Shown here piece by piece: positions 1-9,614 of a DNA stretch of 18,483 nucleotides. Position 1 is the first letter of the stretch; each line of letters begins with the position of its first letter. Position numbers and translations under genes: made by a program. Source of the DNA: Acanthaster planci (taxonomy: Eukaryota; Echinodermata; Asteroidea; Valvatida; Acanthasteridae); the NCBI RefSeq assembly GCF_001949145.1, contig NW_019091743.1, positions 62,974 to 81,456 on the forward strand, written 5' to 3'. Under the pieces are notes generated by a model. It was not told the DNA's origin and made no database searches. It was given only the letters and a program-made list of their open reading frames with translations.

Positions 1-465
1 TGGAATTCTTCCCTTTTGTTTTTTAACATGGCTCTCGAGACATGGTGATTTCGGCCGTGTTTATTTTATAAATGGAAAATGACGTCATCACGATAATATC
101 AGATATCGCAATATTCTTTCATGATATCACGGTATGATAAGAACTGAATATCAAACAGACTTAAATTGAGTGTGGAAATTGGAGCGACACATTCCGGGCC
201 TGCTTGTGCTGCCCGACCGACCGCCATCTTGTTTTCACGTGGAGGTGGAGTAAAGAAAGATGGCAGCCTCCGTGCATTGCAAAAAAAATTGTTTTTCTGC
301 AAGCATCTGGAAGCGAATTCGATGTTTCTCTTAGTCTTGCACAATGGCAGGTCTTACATGTCTTAAGAGTCTCTAGAATACGATAAAACCACTTTTAAAT
401 CTTTAGAAGGTATCTTAAAGTTGTTGACGCTTTAGCTTTGTTGACGCTAAATATTTAATAGCATG
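1..465. other. Host-type DNA without a recognised gene
   Basis: Short open frames occur on both strands (99-344, 166-366), but they overlap in different frames, have no recognisable motif and look like chance. There are several GATATC-type short palindromes around 98-135. No gene, RNA or transposon end was recognised. Confidence 0.5.
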
Positions 466-572
466 ACCCAGTACTAGTAGTAGGCCTAGTAAGCCTATTA
501 GTATTACTAGTAGACCTCGTAGTACTAGTCAGGCTAGTAGTAGTACTAGGCCTAGTACTAGTAGTACTAGAC
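466..572. repeat. CTAG/TACTAG-rich low-complexity tract
   Basis: The stretch is built almost entirely from overlapping ACTAGTA, CCTAG and TACTAG words, many self-complementary, so either strand can fold back on itself. It ends directly before the duplicated flank of the foldback element at 590-688. It has no coding potential. It may be a degenerate microsatellite. Confidence 0.6.
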
Positions 573-580
573 AAAACCAT

Positions 581-697
581 CATTCAATCTAGCCCGACTA
601 GTGTGGCACGGACCATGCGGACTCTCACTCCTGCTCCATCCTTAAGGATGGACCGGGAGTGAGAGTCCGTGCCACACTAGTTGGGCTACATTCAATC
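581..697. mobile_element. Foldback (MITE-like) element with 9-bp target duplication
   Basis: Positions 590-688 form a near-perfect palindrome centred on TTAA (642-645). The outer ends are TAGCCC and GGGCTA. The left arm differs from the complement of the right arm by three substitutions and one 9-base insertion near 613-621. The element is flanked by identical CATTCAATC at 581-589 and 689-697, which I read as a target-site duplication. It has no coding capacity, so it would be non-autonomous. The superfamily is not assignable from sequence alone. Confidence 0.7.
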
Positions 698-699
698 AC

Positions 700-815
700 G
701 ACCATGCCATTATTCACCCCCAGAACTGTGGGACGTTGGACCCCACAGTTCGGGTCTTACCATGGTCTTACTATTACTATTAGTATGACCGCACGGTTCT
801 GGGGGAAGCTATTAT
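700..815. repeat. Second inverted-repeat cluster
   Basis: AGAACTGTGGG (around 722-732) is matched by its complement CCCCACAGTTC (around 740-751) across a short loop. A third related arm, ACGGTTCTGGGGG, lies near 793-805. GACCATG and CATGGTC bracket the first hairpin. It is directly adjacent to the foldback element, so the two may be one compound foldback structure. Confidence 0.45.
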
Positions 816-2490
816 TATGTCAGTCCTTACCGTGTACCGTTCCCACTGCCGCTACTTTCGTTAATGGGCCTGCTCATAGCGATTGAGTCATAGGTCTTAC
901 AAGTACGCCTACATGTACTTCTTGATTTCCACAACACAAAAGGGAATCTCCGTATCACGAGACGGAAGATTGTTTTACAGAAAACAAAGTTCAGCGTTAA
1001 AAGTCGGTTTACAGCTGATGAACTTCAGCTGCATGTCATAATGGCATCGTATCACTCTCACGTTTAGTTTGGCGACGCGGTGACAATGACATGAAGGAGC
1101 AATGATTAAGTCAGGTGTTTTCATCGTGACCTCTCACGTGATATAACTGACGTATACCCTAGCCCTGAACTTAACTCTAAGGCTGCATCCGAATCTGTTG
1201 TCAAGAGCTAGGTCTTCACTCTTTTGAAAGTACGTGGAGACGCCCATTCTAAAGACCTAGCCGTAGCTCTGGAAGCCCTTTCCGGACACGGCCTCAATCA
1301 TGTGACTGTTAAGTGTTTTTAAAGCGTGCGGTGCACTTTCGGGGATCGGGAGTGCAGTGAATTAATTCAAGGACCATTGAAAACAATGTAAAATCGACAA
1401 GGTACAGGGCTCAAAAACAAGAAAGCCAACATTACTGAAGTTTCTCAAACAAAAGTTAAATTATTGTTTTGACTCTAGTCTTTCCACTTCTTGTCAATTT
1501 TTGGTGGGTCAAGTGATTTCAATTTTAATTATTCATGCAAAGTAAACTACTCCCCCCGCGAAAAGTTCCCAAGCCTGCGCGCAGCCATTTTTTTCAAAAT
1601 GGCATCCCTCTGCACCGCTGGCCTTTTTCAGACCGTAATTTTATCAGCTCTACCAACAGATGGAAGTTCTCAGACTTAGGGAGTTGATCCTGGCCTATTG
1701 TTTCCACAATCCGTCCATTTTTTGTTTGTTGGGTTGATTGAGTGCTTGTTATTGGCCAAATAATCTACACTAAAGAAAACCCACCCATAGAAAACGGTGC
1801 AAAATCGGACAGAAAAAACGCTGTCTCATCTGGTGACCGTGACTCTCACTCTCAGGGAGAGGTTGGCCTCCCGCTCTTCTTTGGAAATTAAAGATTATGG
1901 CCAGAAGGTCACTTTCGTTTTCAATTTTATAGGAATTAGCCACGCAAAATTTTTATTCGTCCTTCGCCGAAACACGCACCCCCAAAATAGGAGTAAAAAC
2001 TACATGCGCTCAGCTCTCAATGCAGCCGCCCGCCTCTATTCAAAATAGGCCCACGGGTTGGAGATTTTTAGAACGAAATACACCAAGTTGGACACCAGAA
2101 GTCCTGAATTCGGGATTTGTAAAAATATCTCTATGATGGTTGCTGATGGCACCTTTTATTCGAAAATGAGATCACAAAATGTTAATGAGCTCGCGCGTTG
2201 AAATCTATACATCCAGTAGACTTGACTAAAGTCGGGATCTTCCGTGACGTCTGTATTTGTGCTTTGGATAATGGCCCTGCGTCGTTATTGCAAATGAACG
2301 ACATAATCTTGCATATCTACGGCATTTCATTATTCCTTCCAATACATAAAGTTTTGTGCACAAACATATGGGAATGGATATGCCCCCCTTTCAGTCACTG
2401 CCAGTTAGGGCGATACCAAGATTGACACCCCTCTCAATAGTTTGGTGGGGGAAAGTTAGGAAAAGTCACGGGAGTTCGATCACCTATGCA
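816..2490. other. Long stretch without a recognised gene
   Basis: Small open frames (1491-1679, 1797-2048, 2198-2425) have no motif I recognise and no supporting context. One moderate inverted repeat is present: CTAGGTCTT near 1209-1217 pairs with AAAGACCTAG near 1252-1261. Nothing else was supported. It is probably host intergenic or intronic DNA. Confidence 0.5.
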
Positions 2491-2495
2491 AAATT

Positions 2496-2785
2496 TGCTT
2501 TTACACAAAAGCAGAAAAGTTGAATTCACGGTTGTCGTCAAAATATTCGATCCAAATTTCTGCTTGCTCGAAAGCAGAAAACAGATGGCCGCTTTTCGGC
2601 CGCCAGCGAATGAGGAAAAAGTAAAACCTGCTTTTCTTGAAGCAGAAAAGCAGAAAAATAGGAAAATGCATAAAGAAACAATGTTCGTTCTGCTTTTCGA
2701 GTTGGCAGAAAAGTAGAAAAGTCGAAATTGCATGTTACCAGAACATAAAACCTGCTTTTCTGCCATTCCGATAGCAGAAAAGCAG
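2496..2785. repeat. Five-unit array of short hairpins, ~62-69 bp period
   Basis: Five imperfect palindromes of the form CTGCTTTTC-loop-GCAGAAAAG start at about 2496, 2559, 2628, 2690 and 2752, giving spacings of 63, 69, 62 and 62 bases. Each has a short stem and a loop of a few to ~14 bases. The intervening DNA is mostly not repeated, apart from a shared AGATGGCC-CTTTTCG segment near 2584 and 2784. The open frames in this stretch on both strands are by-products of the repeated AAAAGCAGAAAA words. It is probably a minisatellite of palindromic units; a hairpin RNA cluster is a less likely alternative. Confidence 0.6.
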
Positions 2786-2789
2786 ATGG

Positions 2790-3655
2790 CCACTTTTCGT
2801 CCTCCATAGATGCGTGGCAGTTAGTAGAACAATCAAATCAAGTGATGTCTGACACATTCTTGGCACGAAGCTAGCTACAACAGTCAAATATACTGTGATG
2901 AAGGTCGTTCCATACTTTTGTGGTTCTCGGGGGAAAAAGTTCTAGACAGTTTCCGTTGATTATGAGAGCAAGTGCATGTTTTTGAGAAAACGTTGGGGTT
3001 TGCTGAGGTGATCTTGCCAGTTTATGTCGACCAGAGAATGACTGATTTTGTACATCATAATAAGACGCGTAATAGTGCGTCTGGTTTCAAGCCTTGACCA
3101 CTTAAAGGGTGACTGCTATAGATTTTTGTGATTACAAACCTCTAAAATGCACCTTTCTGAATCAGTTAACGTTACTAACATCGCTAGTGATGGTTCGTGC
3201 GTAAACCAGAATGAGCCAATAAGAAAACGGCGCCGATGGTCCGTGTACAATCAATAAAATGTCACTTTTCTCGGGGGTGTACAAGAAATAACCTTATTTT
3301 CAACTTCTATTTCATTATTTCAAAGGGCATTTGAACGCCATTTTATGGCTTTTATGCTGATTAATATTTCCACATTCATGAGCAAAACTGTGATGTCATC
3401 TCAGAGGAAGCCTCAATGTTACATTCGTTTGTACACAAAACGTACTGCACGTTTGTAGATTTTCCTGCACTCATTTTCTCTTCTTTGCTGATTCATTGTT
3501 GTTCACGTGCATAGCATCAAGAAAATGTCAATCCCTCTCTCAGAAATGTTTTCATTAGGTAAATTCTGGGTTTACAATTTAAAGAGAAACACCTATGCAC
3601 TGAACCATGCCTTCCCTTGATGCTATAACAGCAATAGCGCCCTCAGTTCCCTGGA
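2790..3655. other. Stretch without a recognised gene
   Basis: No open frame of useful length, no hallmark motif and no clear repeat was found. It lies just past the 3' end of the LINE fragment and may include an untranslated LINE tail or host DNA. Confidence 0.5.
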
Positions 3656-3660
3656 TAATT

Positions 3661-5160
3661 TTAATACGTATTATATTTACTCCATTTCAAATCAGAGCTG
3701 AATGTGATGCCCAGATAGGAGTGTGAATCAACTGAGCGAAGTGTCTCTCCACATAATCTATATGGTGTTATTATGGGTGATTTTTTGCTAGTGAATTGCG
3801 TGATATATTGAACACTTGTCAGTATTAAAAGCCATCTGCCAGGCTGCGCCCCATTCTGAAAGGGCATCAAGATCTTTCTTCAAATGCAGTCTATCCTCAT
3901 GAATGTTGATTTCTCTGTAGACTAGGGCGTCATCGGCAAAAAGACGTGTTTTAGCCCGGGGATACACAACTAGGCATGTCGTTAATATAAACCAGAAAAC
4001 AAAGTAGGCCGACAACAGTACCCTGTGGCACACTTGAAGTAACCTCAAGGGTGGATGACATTTTCCTGTCCCGTACCATGCTCTGTTTACGTTGAGTGAG
4101 GAATGTATTTAACCAACCAAGGATGTTTCCTGTAATATCATAATGTTTTAACTTTAGCCAGAGGTGAGTATGGGATAATCTATCGAAGGCTTTCAAAAAA
4201 TCGAATAGGACTGCATTGTTAAGACGAGCTGTGTGTCACATCCTCTTCTCTTCCGAAAGCCTTGCTGAGAGTTATGAAGTACATCGTGATGGTCAAGGTG
4301 ATCCTTAATATGACTGGCTAAGATGTGCTCCATAAGCCTGCAAAATATCGAAGTGAATGAGATGGGTCTGTAGTTACTAGGAGAACTTTTGGAGCCTTTT
4401 TATTCTCCTGAACGCCTAACCTCTTGACGTGTTGAACAAAATCATCACCAAACTCCGATAACTCCTCCCGTAGTGAAGACATGTCAGCTTACGAAGGCCT
4501 TACGAAGAGGTTTAGGTGTATACTTTGGTCGCAGGCGGCTAAGGATTCTAACAATCGTGATCATTCTTGCCAATTCCCGGTAAGGTCTAAACTTTGTTCA
4601 CTAAAGTTGGATTAGTGACCAAGAAGAGGTCAAGGATGTTTTTCCCACGGGCAGGCATAGTCACAACTTGATCAAGATGATGTTTGGTACATATGTGAAG
4701 GAGTGCTTGATTCTAAGACTGCTATCAAGTTAAATTTCACTGTTAGGTCTTCCCAGTTGACATCCCTCGTGTTGAAATCACCTCCAGGCCAGATCATACC
4801 CTTTTTGATTTTAGACAGGGATGCGTCAAGCTTGTTGAGAGAATCAAGTGAAGAGTCCGGATTGTAATAAGCACCAACAACCAATGGGTTATTTTTTACC
4901 ACAGTCAATCTTAATCCAGAGTAATTCAGCATCTACATCCAGATCCTCAAGGAGTTGACAGGACAAATTCTTAACTGTAATGAGAACTCCTCCCCAGCCA
5001 CCTCGACGATCTTTACTGTAAACTGTATAGTCTGATGGAAACAGGTCACAGGTGTTGACATGCCCCTTTAGCCACGACTCTCTTCCAATGAGGATATCAG
5101 GTATTTCAGTTTTCAGTAAGGCATGAAATTCAGAGAAATGTACCATTCAGACTCAAAAAA
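3661..5160 (-). pseudogene. Decayed LINE (non-LTR retrotransposon) ORF2: endonuclease and reverse transcriptase
   Basis: This is the remains of a LINE ORF2, the protein that nicks target DNA and reverse-transcribes its RNA in place. Reading the minus strand, 5146-4672 shows an AP-type endonuclease with GGDFNTRDVNWED (the GDFN motif) and GGVLITVKN. The frame around 4420-4200 shows SNYRPISFTS, typical of the start of LINE reverse transcriptases. At 4196-3951 the RT core has KAFDRLSHTHLWLKL and VPQGTVVGLL. At 4048-3788 the catalytic FADD motif is kept in RLFADDALVY. At 3661-3870 SYLGITFSSDLKW follows, typical downstream of the palm. Several frame changes separate these blocks, so the copy is dead. 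It appears truncated at both ends: no ORF1, and no complete 3' end seen. The style resembles CR1/L2/Rex-type LINEs of marine invertebrates; the clade is inferred. Confidence 0.85.
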
Positions 5161-5244
5161 ATGAATATAATCCGTTCGATTGGGCTTGACGGACTTGATT
5201 TTAACATCAGTGTTCGCACAACTGGATCGTAGGCATCATCAAAG

Positions 5245-5283
5245 CCGACGACGACTACGACGACTACTACTACTACTACTACG

Positions 5284-5324
<41 letters not shown>

Positions 5325-5371
5325 TACTACTACTACGACGACTACGACTACTACTACTACTACGACGACGA
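5245..5371. repeat. Trinucleotide repeat (CTA/CGA/CTG)n
   Basis: An interrupted trinucleotide array of ACT, GAC and CTG units, with about ten pure CTG units in the middle. It lies exactly between the LINE remnant and the first sequence I can assign to the viral element, so it may mark the element's broken left edge. Open frames through it encode runs of Leu/Arg on one strand and Val/Ala on the other and are not genes. Confidence 0.9.
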
Positions 5372-5523
5372 CAACCCTTAAATAAAGAGCAACAATTAAA
5401 AAACACGGACAATTATTTACCATCGGACAAACAAGATTTATTCGTTTTATTTGGCAAAAAACGAGCAAAAGTCGAAAAGAAGAAGACACGTACCCACATA
5501 CAAATAGATTGGAAGTACAATTT

Positions 5524-5912
5524 AAACTAGTCTGTTGCAATAGCGGACAAGTAGTAACTCGCATTTATTCCGACGAAGCAGAAAACGTAGGCGGAAATTC
5601 AACCAGCGTTTCGTCTTTAAAAAAACAAAATCTCAAACGAGCAAGATATTTCAAGAATTAGCTAGACGTCAAATTAACAGCCGAGAAAGCAGGTCTTATC
5701 GAACATAAAGTAAACCGAGTTTTGGCAGGCAAAATTTCCAGAGGCAAGCCGCTCTGGGCTTTAATGGCCGTCTGTTATCAAGACGTGACAAAAGAAACTG
5801 CAGAAACCGTAAAAGACCTGTTTCAAGTCTCCGAGAAACATTTTACTGACGCCGTCAAAAATTTTAACTTTATGAAGAACAGTAAAATTTTTAAAAGCCT
5901 GTTTATACTAAA
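5524..5912 (+). pseudogene. TFIIB-like transcription factor, copy 1 (degenerate)
   Basis: This is related to the better preserved copy at 17960-18441. The shared core is KISRGKPL-ALxAVCYQD followed by KDLFQVSxKH and KNFNF/EKFNL. The RGK...LIAxC...F.VS.K pattern resembles the cyclin-fold repeat of TFIIB-like factors of large DNA viruses, which position RNA polymerase at promoters. Upstream, at ~5537-5560, a CCNSGQVV segment aligns with the zinc-ribbon CKNCGQIL of copy 2 but has lost Cys positions. An in-frame TAG lies at 5659-5661, and the open frame overruns the next gene's start. The 5' end is not determined. The family assignment rests on a short motif and is tentative. Confidence 0.5.
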
Positions 5913-6590
5913 ATGGAGACTCACACTTTTTATTTGATCGAAAGCGAACAGACGTTTAAATTAGAAAATCAAATCGACAATTTAAAAGGTGATAAAAAGA
6001 TTAAAGTCTAAAAGTAACCTTTTTACCCCGGATATTTCAACATTACAAAATTTACCGAAATCGAATGGCAGGTTCAAGTCGAAGGAAGTCCCGCGGAAAG
6101 GCCAACCGAAGGACTAAGACCGAGTCGCGAATCGTCTAACCCACCAGCACCTGATGCATCAGTTATTAACATGGAAGTTGTAGAAACACTTGAACTCGTA
6201 ATACCGTTCTCAGAATTACAGACAGACACTCTGGTTTTGCTTTATGACGTAATAAGAGATTACATTCGAGCTTATGAAGCGGGGACTTTAGTAGAATTTC
6301 AAGACAGAGTTACCAAAAAAAAATGACTTCGACATTCAAATAAAAATGTTAACACATCAACGTTCAAGATTAGGAGCATCAGACGAAGAGAAAGAAAATA
6401 CATTAGTTTATCTAATACTGTTATCCCAAGGCCAAATTGATATCTATGAAGAAGCCCGTCGCATCGCTTTAGAATTTATTCAAGAAGGATTTTTAGGCGA
6501 CCGCAACGAAGAAAGAACGAGAACCATTAGAGCCGCTCAAACCGAACCCAGGCCCACTCTTTTAGTGACAGATTCTCGTTCAAACGCTCC
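5913..6590 (+). pseudogene. METHT-start protein of the left-end module, copy 1 (broken)
   Basis: The start ATG at 5913 is chosen because an almost identical start (ATG GAG ACT CAC ACT) follows the second TFIIB-like gene at 18457, and because a TTTATACTAAA motif abuts it. The frame has TAA at 6009-6011 and 6015-6017, then reads to TGA at 6324. A run of nine A's just before that point (6315-6323) marks the likely single-base frameshift into the frame open from 6346. The downstream part is helical and acidic (SDEEKENTLVYLILLSQGQ). FYPGYFNI near 6020 resembles beta-rich segments of virus fibre-like proteins. No function is recognised; a virion surface protein is a guess from position. Confidence 0.45.
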
Positions 6591-7020
6591 GGTGATGCAC
6601 CGTCTGCACAAAAGAGAAACGCCCGCAGATTTTTTTTACAAGGCAGAGAACGCGGAAATATCGTCATTCCACCCGGGTTTTACAACGTGGATTGGTTTGA
6701 TTTTATTTTAAACGCCATTTCCGGTGGGAGTTTTAAAGTTCACGAAAAGTCAAACTTGGTGACAATAATGATAACAGATCTAAACCTCAGATTCAAGTTA
6801 GGTAAAGAAATTGGTAAGTTGTCGAATCTGCCGAGAGGTAGGCTCGTGTCAAACGTTGTTTACAAGGGAAAGATAAATACAAATCCTTTTGACGAGCTTT
6901 AGATACAGCTGTCGTGAAATAAACGACCATTTTAACTATTTTAACGGCCGACCTTCGTACGCGTTGTGTACCACGTCAGACCCAGGCGAAAAGAGGAAAG
7001 TTCGGCAGGAAGGACATTAA
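6560..7020 (+). pseudogene. Putative fibre/minor capsid-like protein (frameshifted)
   Basis: The frame through ~6625-6902 contains IVIPPGFYNVDWFDFIL, a PPGxY-type segment like those in Polinton and adenovirus-like fibre or penton-associated proteins, where it precedes a long amphipathic helix. After a stop at 6900-6902, another frame continues with INDHFNYFNGRPSYALC to TAA at 7018-7020, and this looks coding by composition. The start is not determined: the upstream part overlaps the end of the preceding gene. It sits in the plus-strand structural module. The fibre assignment is inferred from motif style only and is low confidence. Confidence 0.35.
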
Positions 7021-7048
7021 TATGGTTAGGTGACTTATTTTTTATTTT

Positions 7049-8231
7049 ATGGGTAATATATATAGTAAAATTTAAAAATCCATATTTATATAAACATGAA
7101 TGGTAAAATTTTGTTCGCAATATAATTTTTGAAAAAAAGGCATTTTTCATCATTGATTAAGGCAATTAGAATTGGTTCAATAGAGATCTACGGTGGCACT
7201 TATGCGAGGCACCTTACTCGTGACCCAGAAGATCCCAGGTATCGATCAGGTTTTGATGATGAACTTTATTTAGTAAACAATACCAAAAACAAATTATTAA
7301 ACGCATATGATGTTGATGTTTTTCAGTCGCCGTACCTAAACGCATTATTTGACATTTTGGATGACTTTTCGCGGCCAACAGACGACTATAACAGGACATT
7401 GATACTTGGAGTACTACGAGCACAAGAACATAAATTTGACATGTTATATTCGGGTAACATATTAGATAAACCTTCTTCGGGCGAAATGTCACTTAAAGAA
7501 AAAAGAAAATATCTCTGGGTTAATCCTACTAGTGAAAGTTATACAAGGCTGAATTCTTGGAAACGTGGTCTAAGAAAAAGACCTACTTTTACAGGATTTG
7601 TAGGCACTATATTTGATGGACTTTATGAGCAAGGATCGTTTGAACGATTACCCGAGGGTGAAAGGGGAAGTATTATATTATTACCCGGTTATTATGGTGC
7701 GGATTCTGCCGCTATAGGAATCCCCGTTATATTGGGTGTAATTACCGGGCCCGTAGGACTAGTGAAAGAAGGCCTCGCAATCGGCGCATTTAGCGCCAAT
7801 GCCATGTCTAAGTACACTTCCCGCAGGTTAGGCCATAAACTAAAAAGCACAAATCTGCGTGCTTGCAGATACCAAATTAAACACCATCGACGAATATGTA
7901 TCTCACGCAATCGAAGACGGTGACATTTCTCAAGAAGAATTTGTCTTGATTTTGTCAGAGCTGAAAAAGTTTAACGAAATGAAAAAAAAAGAGTAGATCA
8001 AATACGACGACCAATTTGCAAGAAGCTAAAACGATGGACAAAGCCGAATTTGACAGTCAAGTGCAAGCCAAAGCTGAGACCCTAGCAAACGAAAGAGCGG
8101 CAGTTTTAAGAAAAGATCTTATGAAAAATTTGGCGAATAACTTTAACAAAGTCGCCGTTTTTTTGAAGAAACAACCAACTGCTCACCAAAATATCATGAA
8201 AGAAGTAGAACCCACCGAGCCTCCTTTTTAA
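7049..8231 (+). pseudogene. Putative myristoylated virion membrane protein A (frameshifted)
   Basis: Start ATG 7049 gives MGNIYSKI, with Gly2 and Ser6 matching the N-myristoylation consensus MGxxxS; it reaches a stop after eight codons. The main body is open from 7129 to ~7855. It has a soluble N-terminal half rich in Asp/Tyr, then a long hydrophobic stretch (SIILLPGYYGADSAAIGIPV and on to GLAIGAF) that can span a membrane. A second frame at ~7860-7996 carries YVSHAIEDGDISQEEF, which resembles the distal half of an EF-hand loop. After the A-run at ~7982-7990, a third frame (to 8231) gives a charged helical tail. These pieces keep order and direction, so I read them as one gene of ~390 codons with at least three frameshifts. 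The likely role is virion assembly, inferred from context. Confidence 0.55.
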
Positions 8232-8248
8232 AATCTTTTATAAAATAA

Positions 8249-9529
8249 ATGGGAGCCAACTTTAGTCAATTATCAATTGTAGTCAATAAAGATAACTGGT
8301 TTTCAGTCAAATTCCCAAATTTTACCTCGGTATACAAGTTACGAGAGCAAAAACGGACGAAGTAGTCAATCGTTGGGTAACCGACCCGATATCATTTTAC
8401 CAGAGGCAGTTTAACTTTGCTGTCTATTGCGCAACGACGGCTTGCGGGGTAGCTTTCGACCTATTATCCGATTCAAATCCGTACGTGTCGGCTTTATTCA
8501 ACTTTCACGCGTATTATACTGTACGAAAAATATTTTACGACTGCGTAATGCCTATACCGAGCGACGACGTATTTAACGCGCTGCTCAACAATTACGACCA
8601 TCGCAAATTTATAGACACTTGTCTATTATACGACGTCGATCCAAAAAAGTCTTTTAAACAGACGCGAGACACTTTATCAAACGGCCTAGGTGTGGCTTAT
8701 TATTACGACGACGGCTACGTGCCAGTCCCAGGTACAAACTATGAGCCGTACGATTTACGAAAGCTACCCCGCAAACCGTCGTTGCGCAATAGACAGCAAA
8801 TATGTGGGATCTACTTTTATGGGCTTTGTTAGGGCCAAACCTCCTAAAGGCTCTGGCTACGCTAGTACCTATACGGTAACTTGGATCCAGCAATCAAACG
8901 CCGTCACACTGGCTTGGTGGGATTTTATTCCTAAAAAAATCAAGCTTGACAGACGTAGGCGTCACAAAAGTAAACGAATCGATTCGAGCCTACATGTACG
9001 TATACGCGTTACTGGGAGCCCAAGCTCAAACAAAAAGCAGCGTTTTAGCCCCTGGTACCAGGCTAGATGCTCAACGGCAAATATTACCACAGTGAAATCT
9101 TTAATAAATTCAGAACCCGACCTCGAACAAAGTATCGACCAATTTCAAGATTCTCTACAATGCGCTAAAACGCCTTTAAACTTTGGAGTCGCACCCAGTT
9201 TACACTTGGTGCCCTCCGACATGGATTTAAGAATCAGTACGTTTGAAGGACACAACAACAATTTACAAATTGCGACCAAAGACATACAGACGGGTTATAT
9301 ACTAACTTTAAATTCGAGTGCAGTGCCAATTATTGATTCACCTGATTTTGAGGATCACGATCAAGTAGAAAAATTGGAACCAGCAGAAGCCACGCCGCCT
9401 TTACCCAAGCAAAAAATAACACAGAAAAAGAAACCTTTAGACATTCATAAAGCAGAAAAACTGTCTTTAACTGTAAGAGCTATTGCCGGTGGTGTAATAG
9501 GCTTCATGCTGTACAAAGTATTAACTTAG
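8249..9529 (+). pseudogene. Putative myristoylated virion protein B with C-terminal membrane anchor
   Basis: ATG 8249 is 17 bases after the preceding stop and gives MGANFSQLS, again an N-myristoylation consensus. The first frame stops soon. The next frame (from ~8340) contains FNFAVYCATTACGVAF and runs to 8832, and the final frame carries the C-terminal part to 9529. Between ~8950 and 9090 a third frame looks coding (ESIRAYMYVYALLGAQAQT), so compensating indels are present. The C-terminus has a proline/lysine-rich linker, then a hydrophobic anchor (AIAGGVIGFMLYKVL). A lipid at one end and a membrane helix at the other suggest a protein bound to an internal membrane of the virion or to the entry site. 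No enzymatic motif was seen. Confidence 0.55.
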
Positions 9530-9555
9530 AGTAACCGAAAAAGTAAAAGGCAAAA

Positions 9556-9593
9556 AAAAAACCTCTTTTCAAATTTTAGAAGGGGTATTTTTT
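9556..9593. terminator. Hairpin between convergent genes
   Basis: AAAAAACCTCTTTTC (9556-9570) can pair, with G-U pairs and two mismatches, with GAAGGGGTATTTTTT (9579-9593). It sits in the 85-base gap between the plus-strand gene ending at 9529 and the minus-strand gene ending at 9615, where a shared 3'-end signal would be expected. The stem is weaker than the one at 17889-17923. Confidence 0.35.
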
Positions 9594-9614
9594 CGTTTAA
9601 AATTATTTATTTAC

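Noticed and set aside
1204-1271. Foldback element like the one at 590
   Set aside because: Only a ~10-base stem is solid and no flanking duplication is seen.
2496-2785. CRISPR array
   Set aside because: The units are imperfect and vary in length and loop, the context is animal DNA, and there are no cas genes.
2434-2807. Overlapping open frames of 76-119 codons on both strands
   Set aside because: They follow from the repeated AAAAGCAGAAAA words of the hairpin array; there is no motif and the strands mirror each other.
5130-5564. Long open frames of poly-Leu/Arg (plus) and poly-Val/Ala (minus)
   Set aside because: They are simply the trinucleotide array read in frame, with no flanking domain.
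6065-6139. Very basic 24-codon open frame (Arg/Lys/Ser-rich)
   Set aside because: It overlaps the METHT gene in another frame, has no promoter motif, and is short enough to be chance.
8654-8893. 79-codon minus-strand open frame inside virion protein B
   Set aside because: It is antisense to a coherent plus-strand gene and has no motif.
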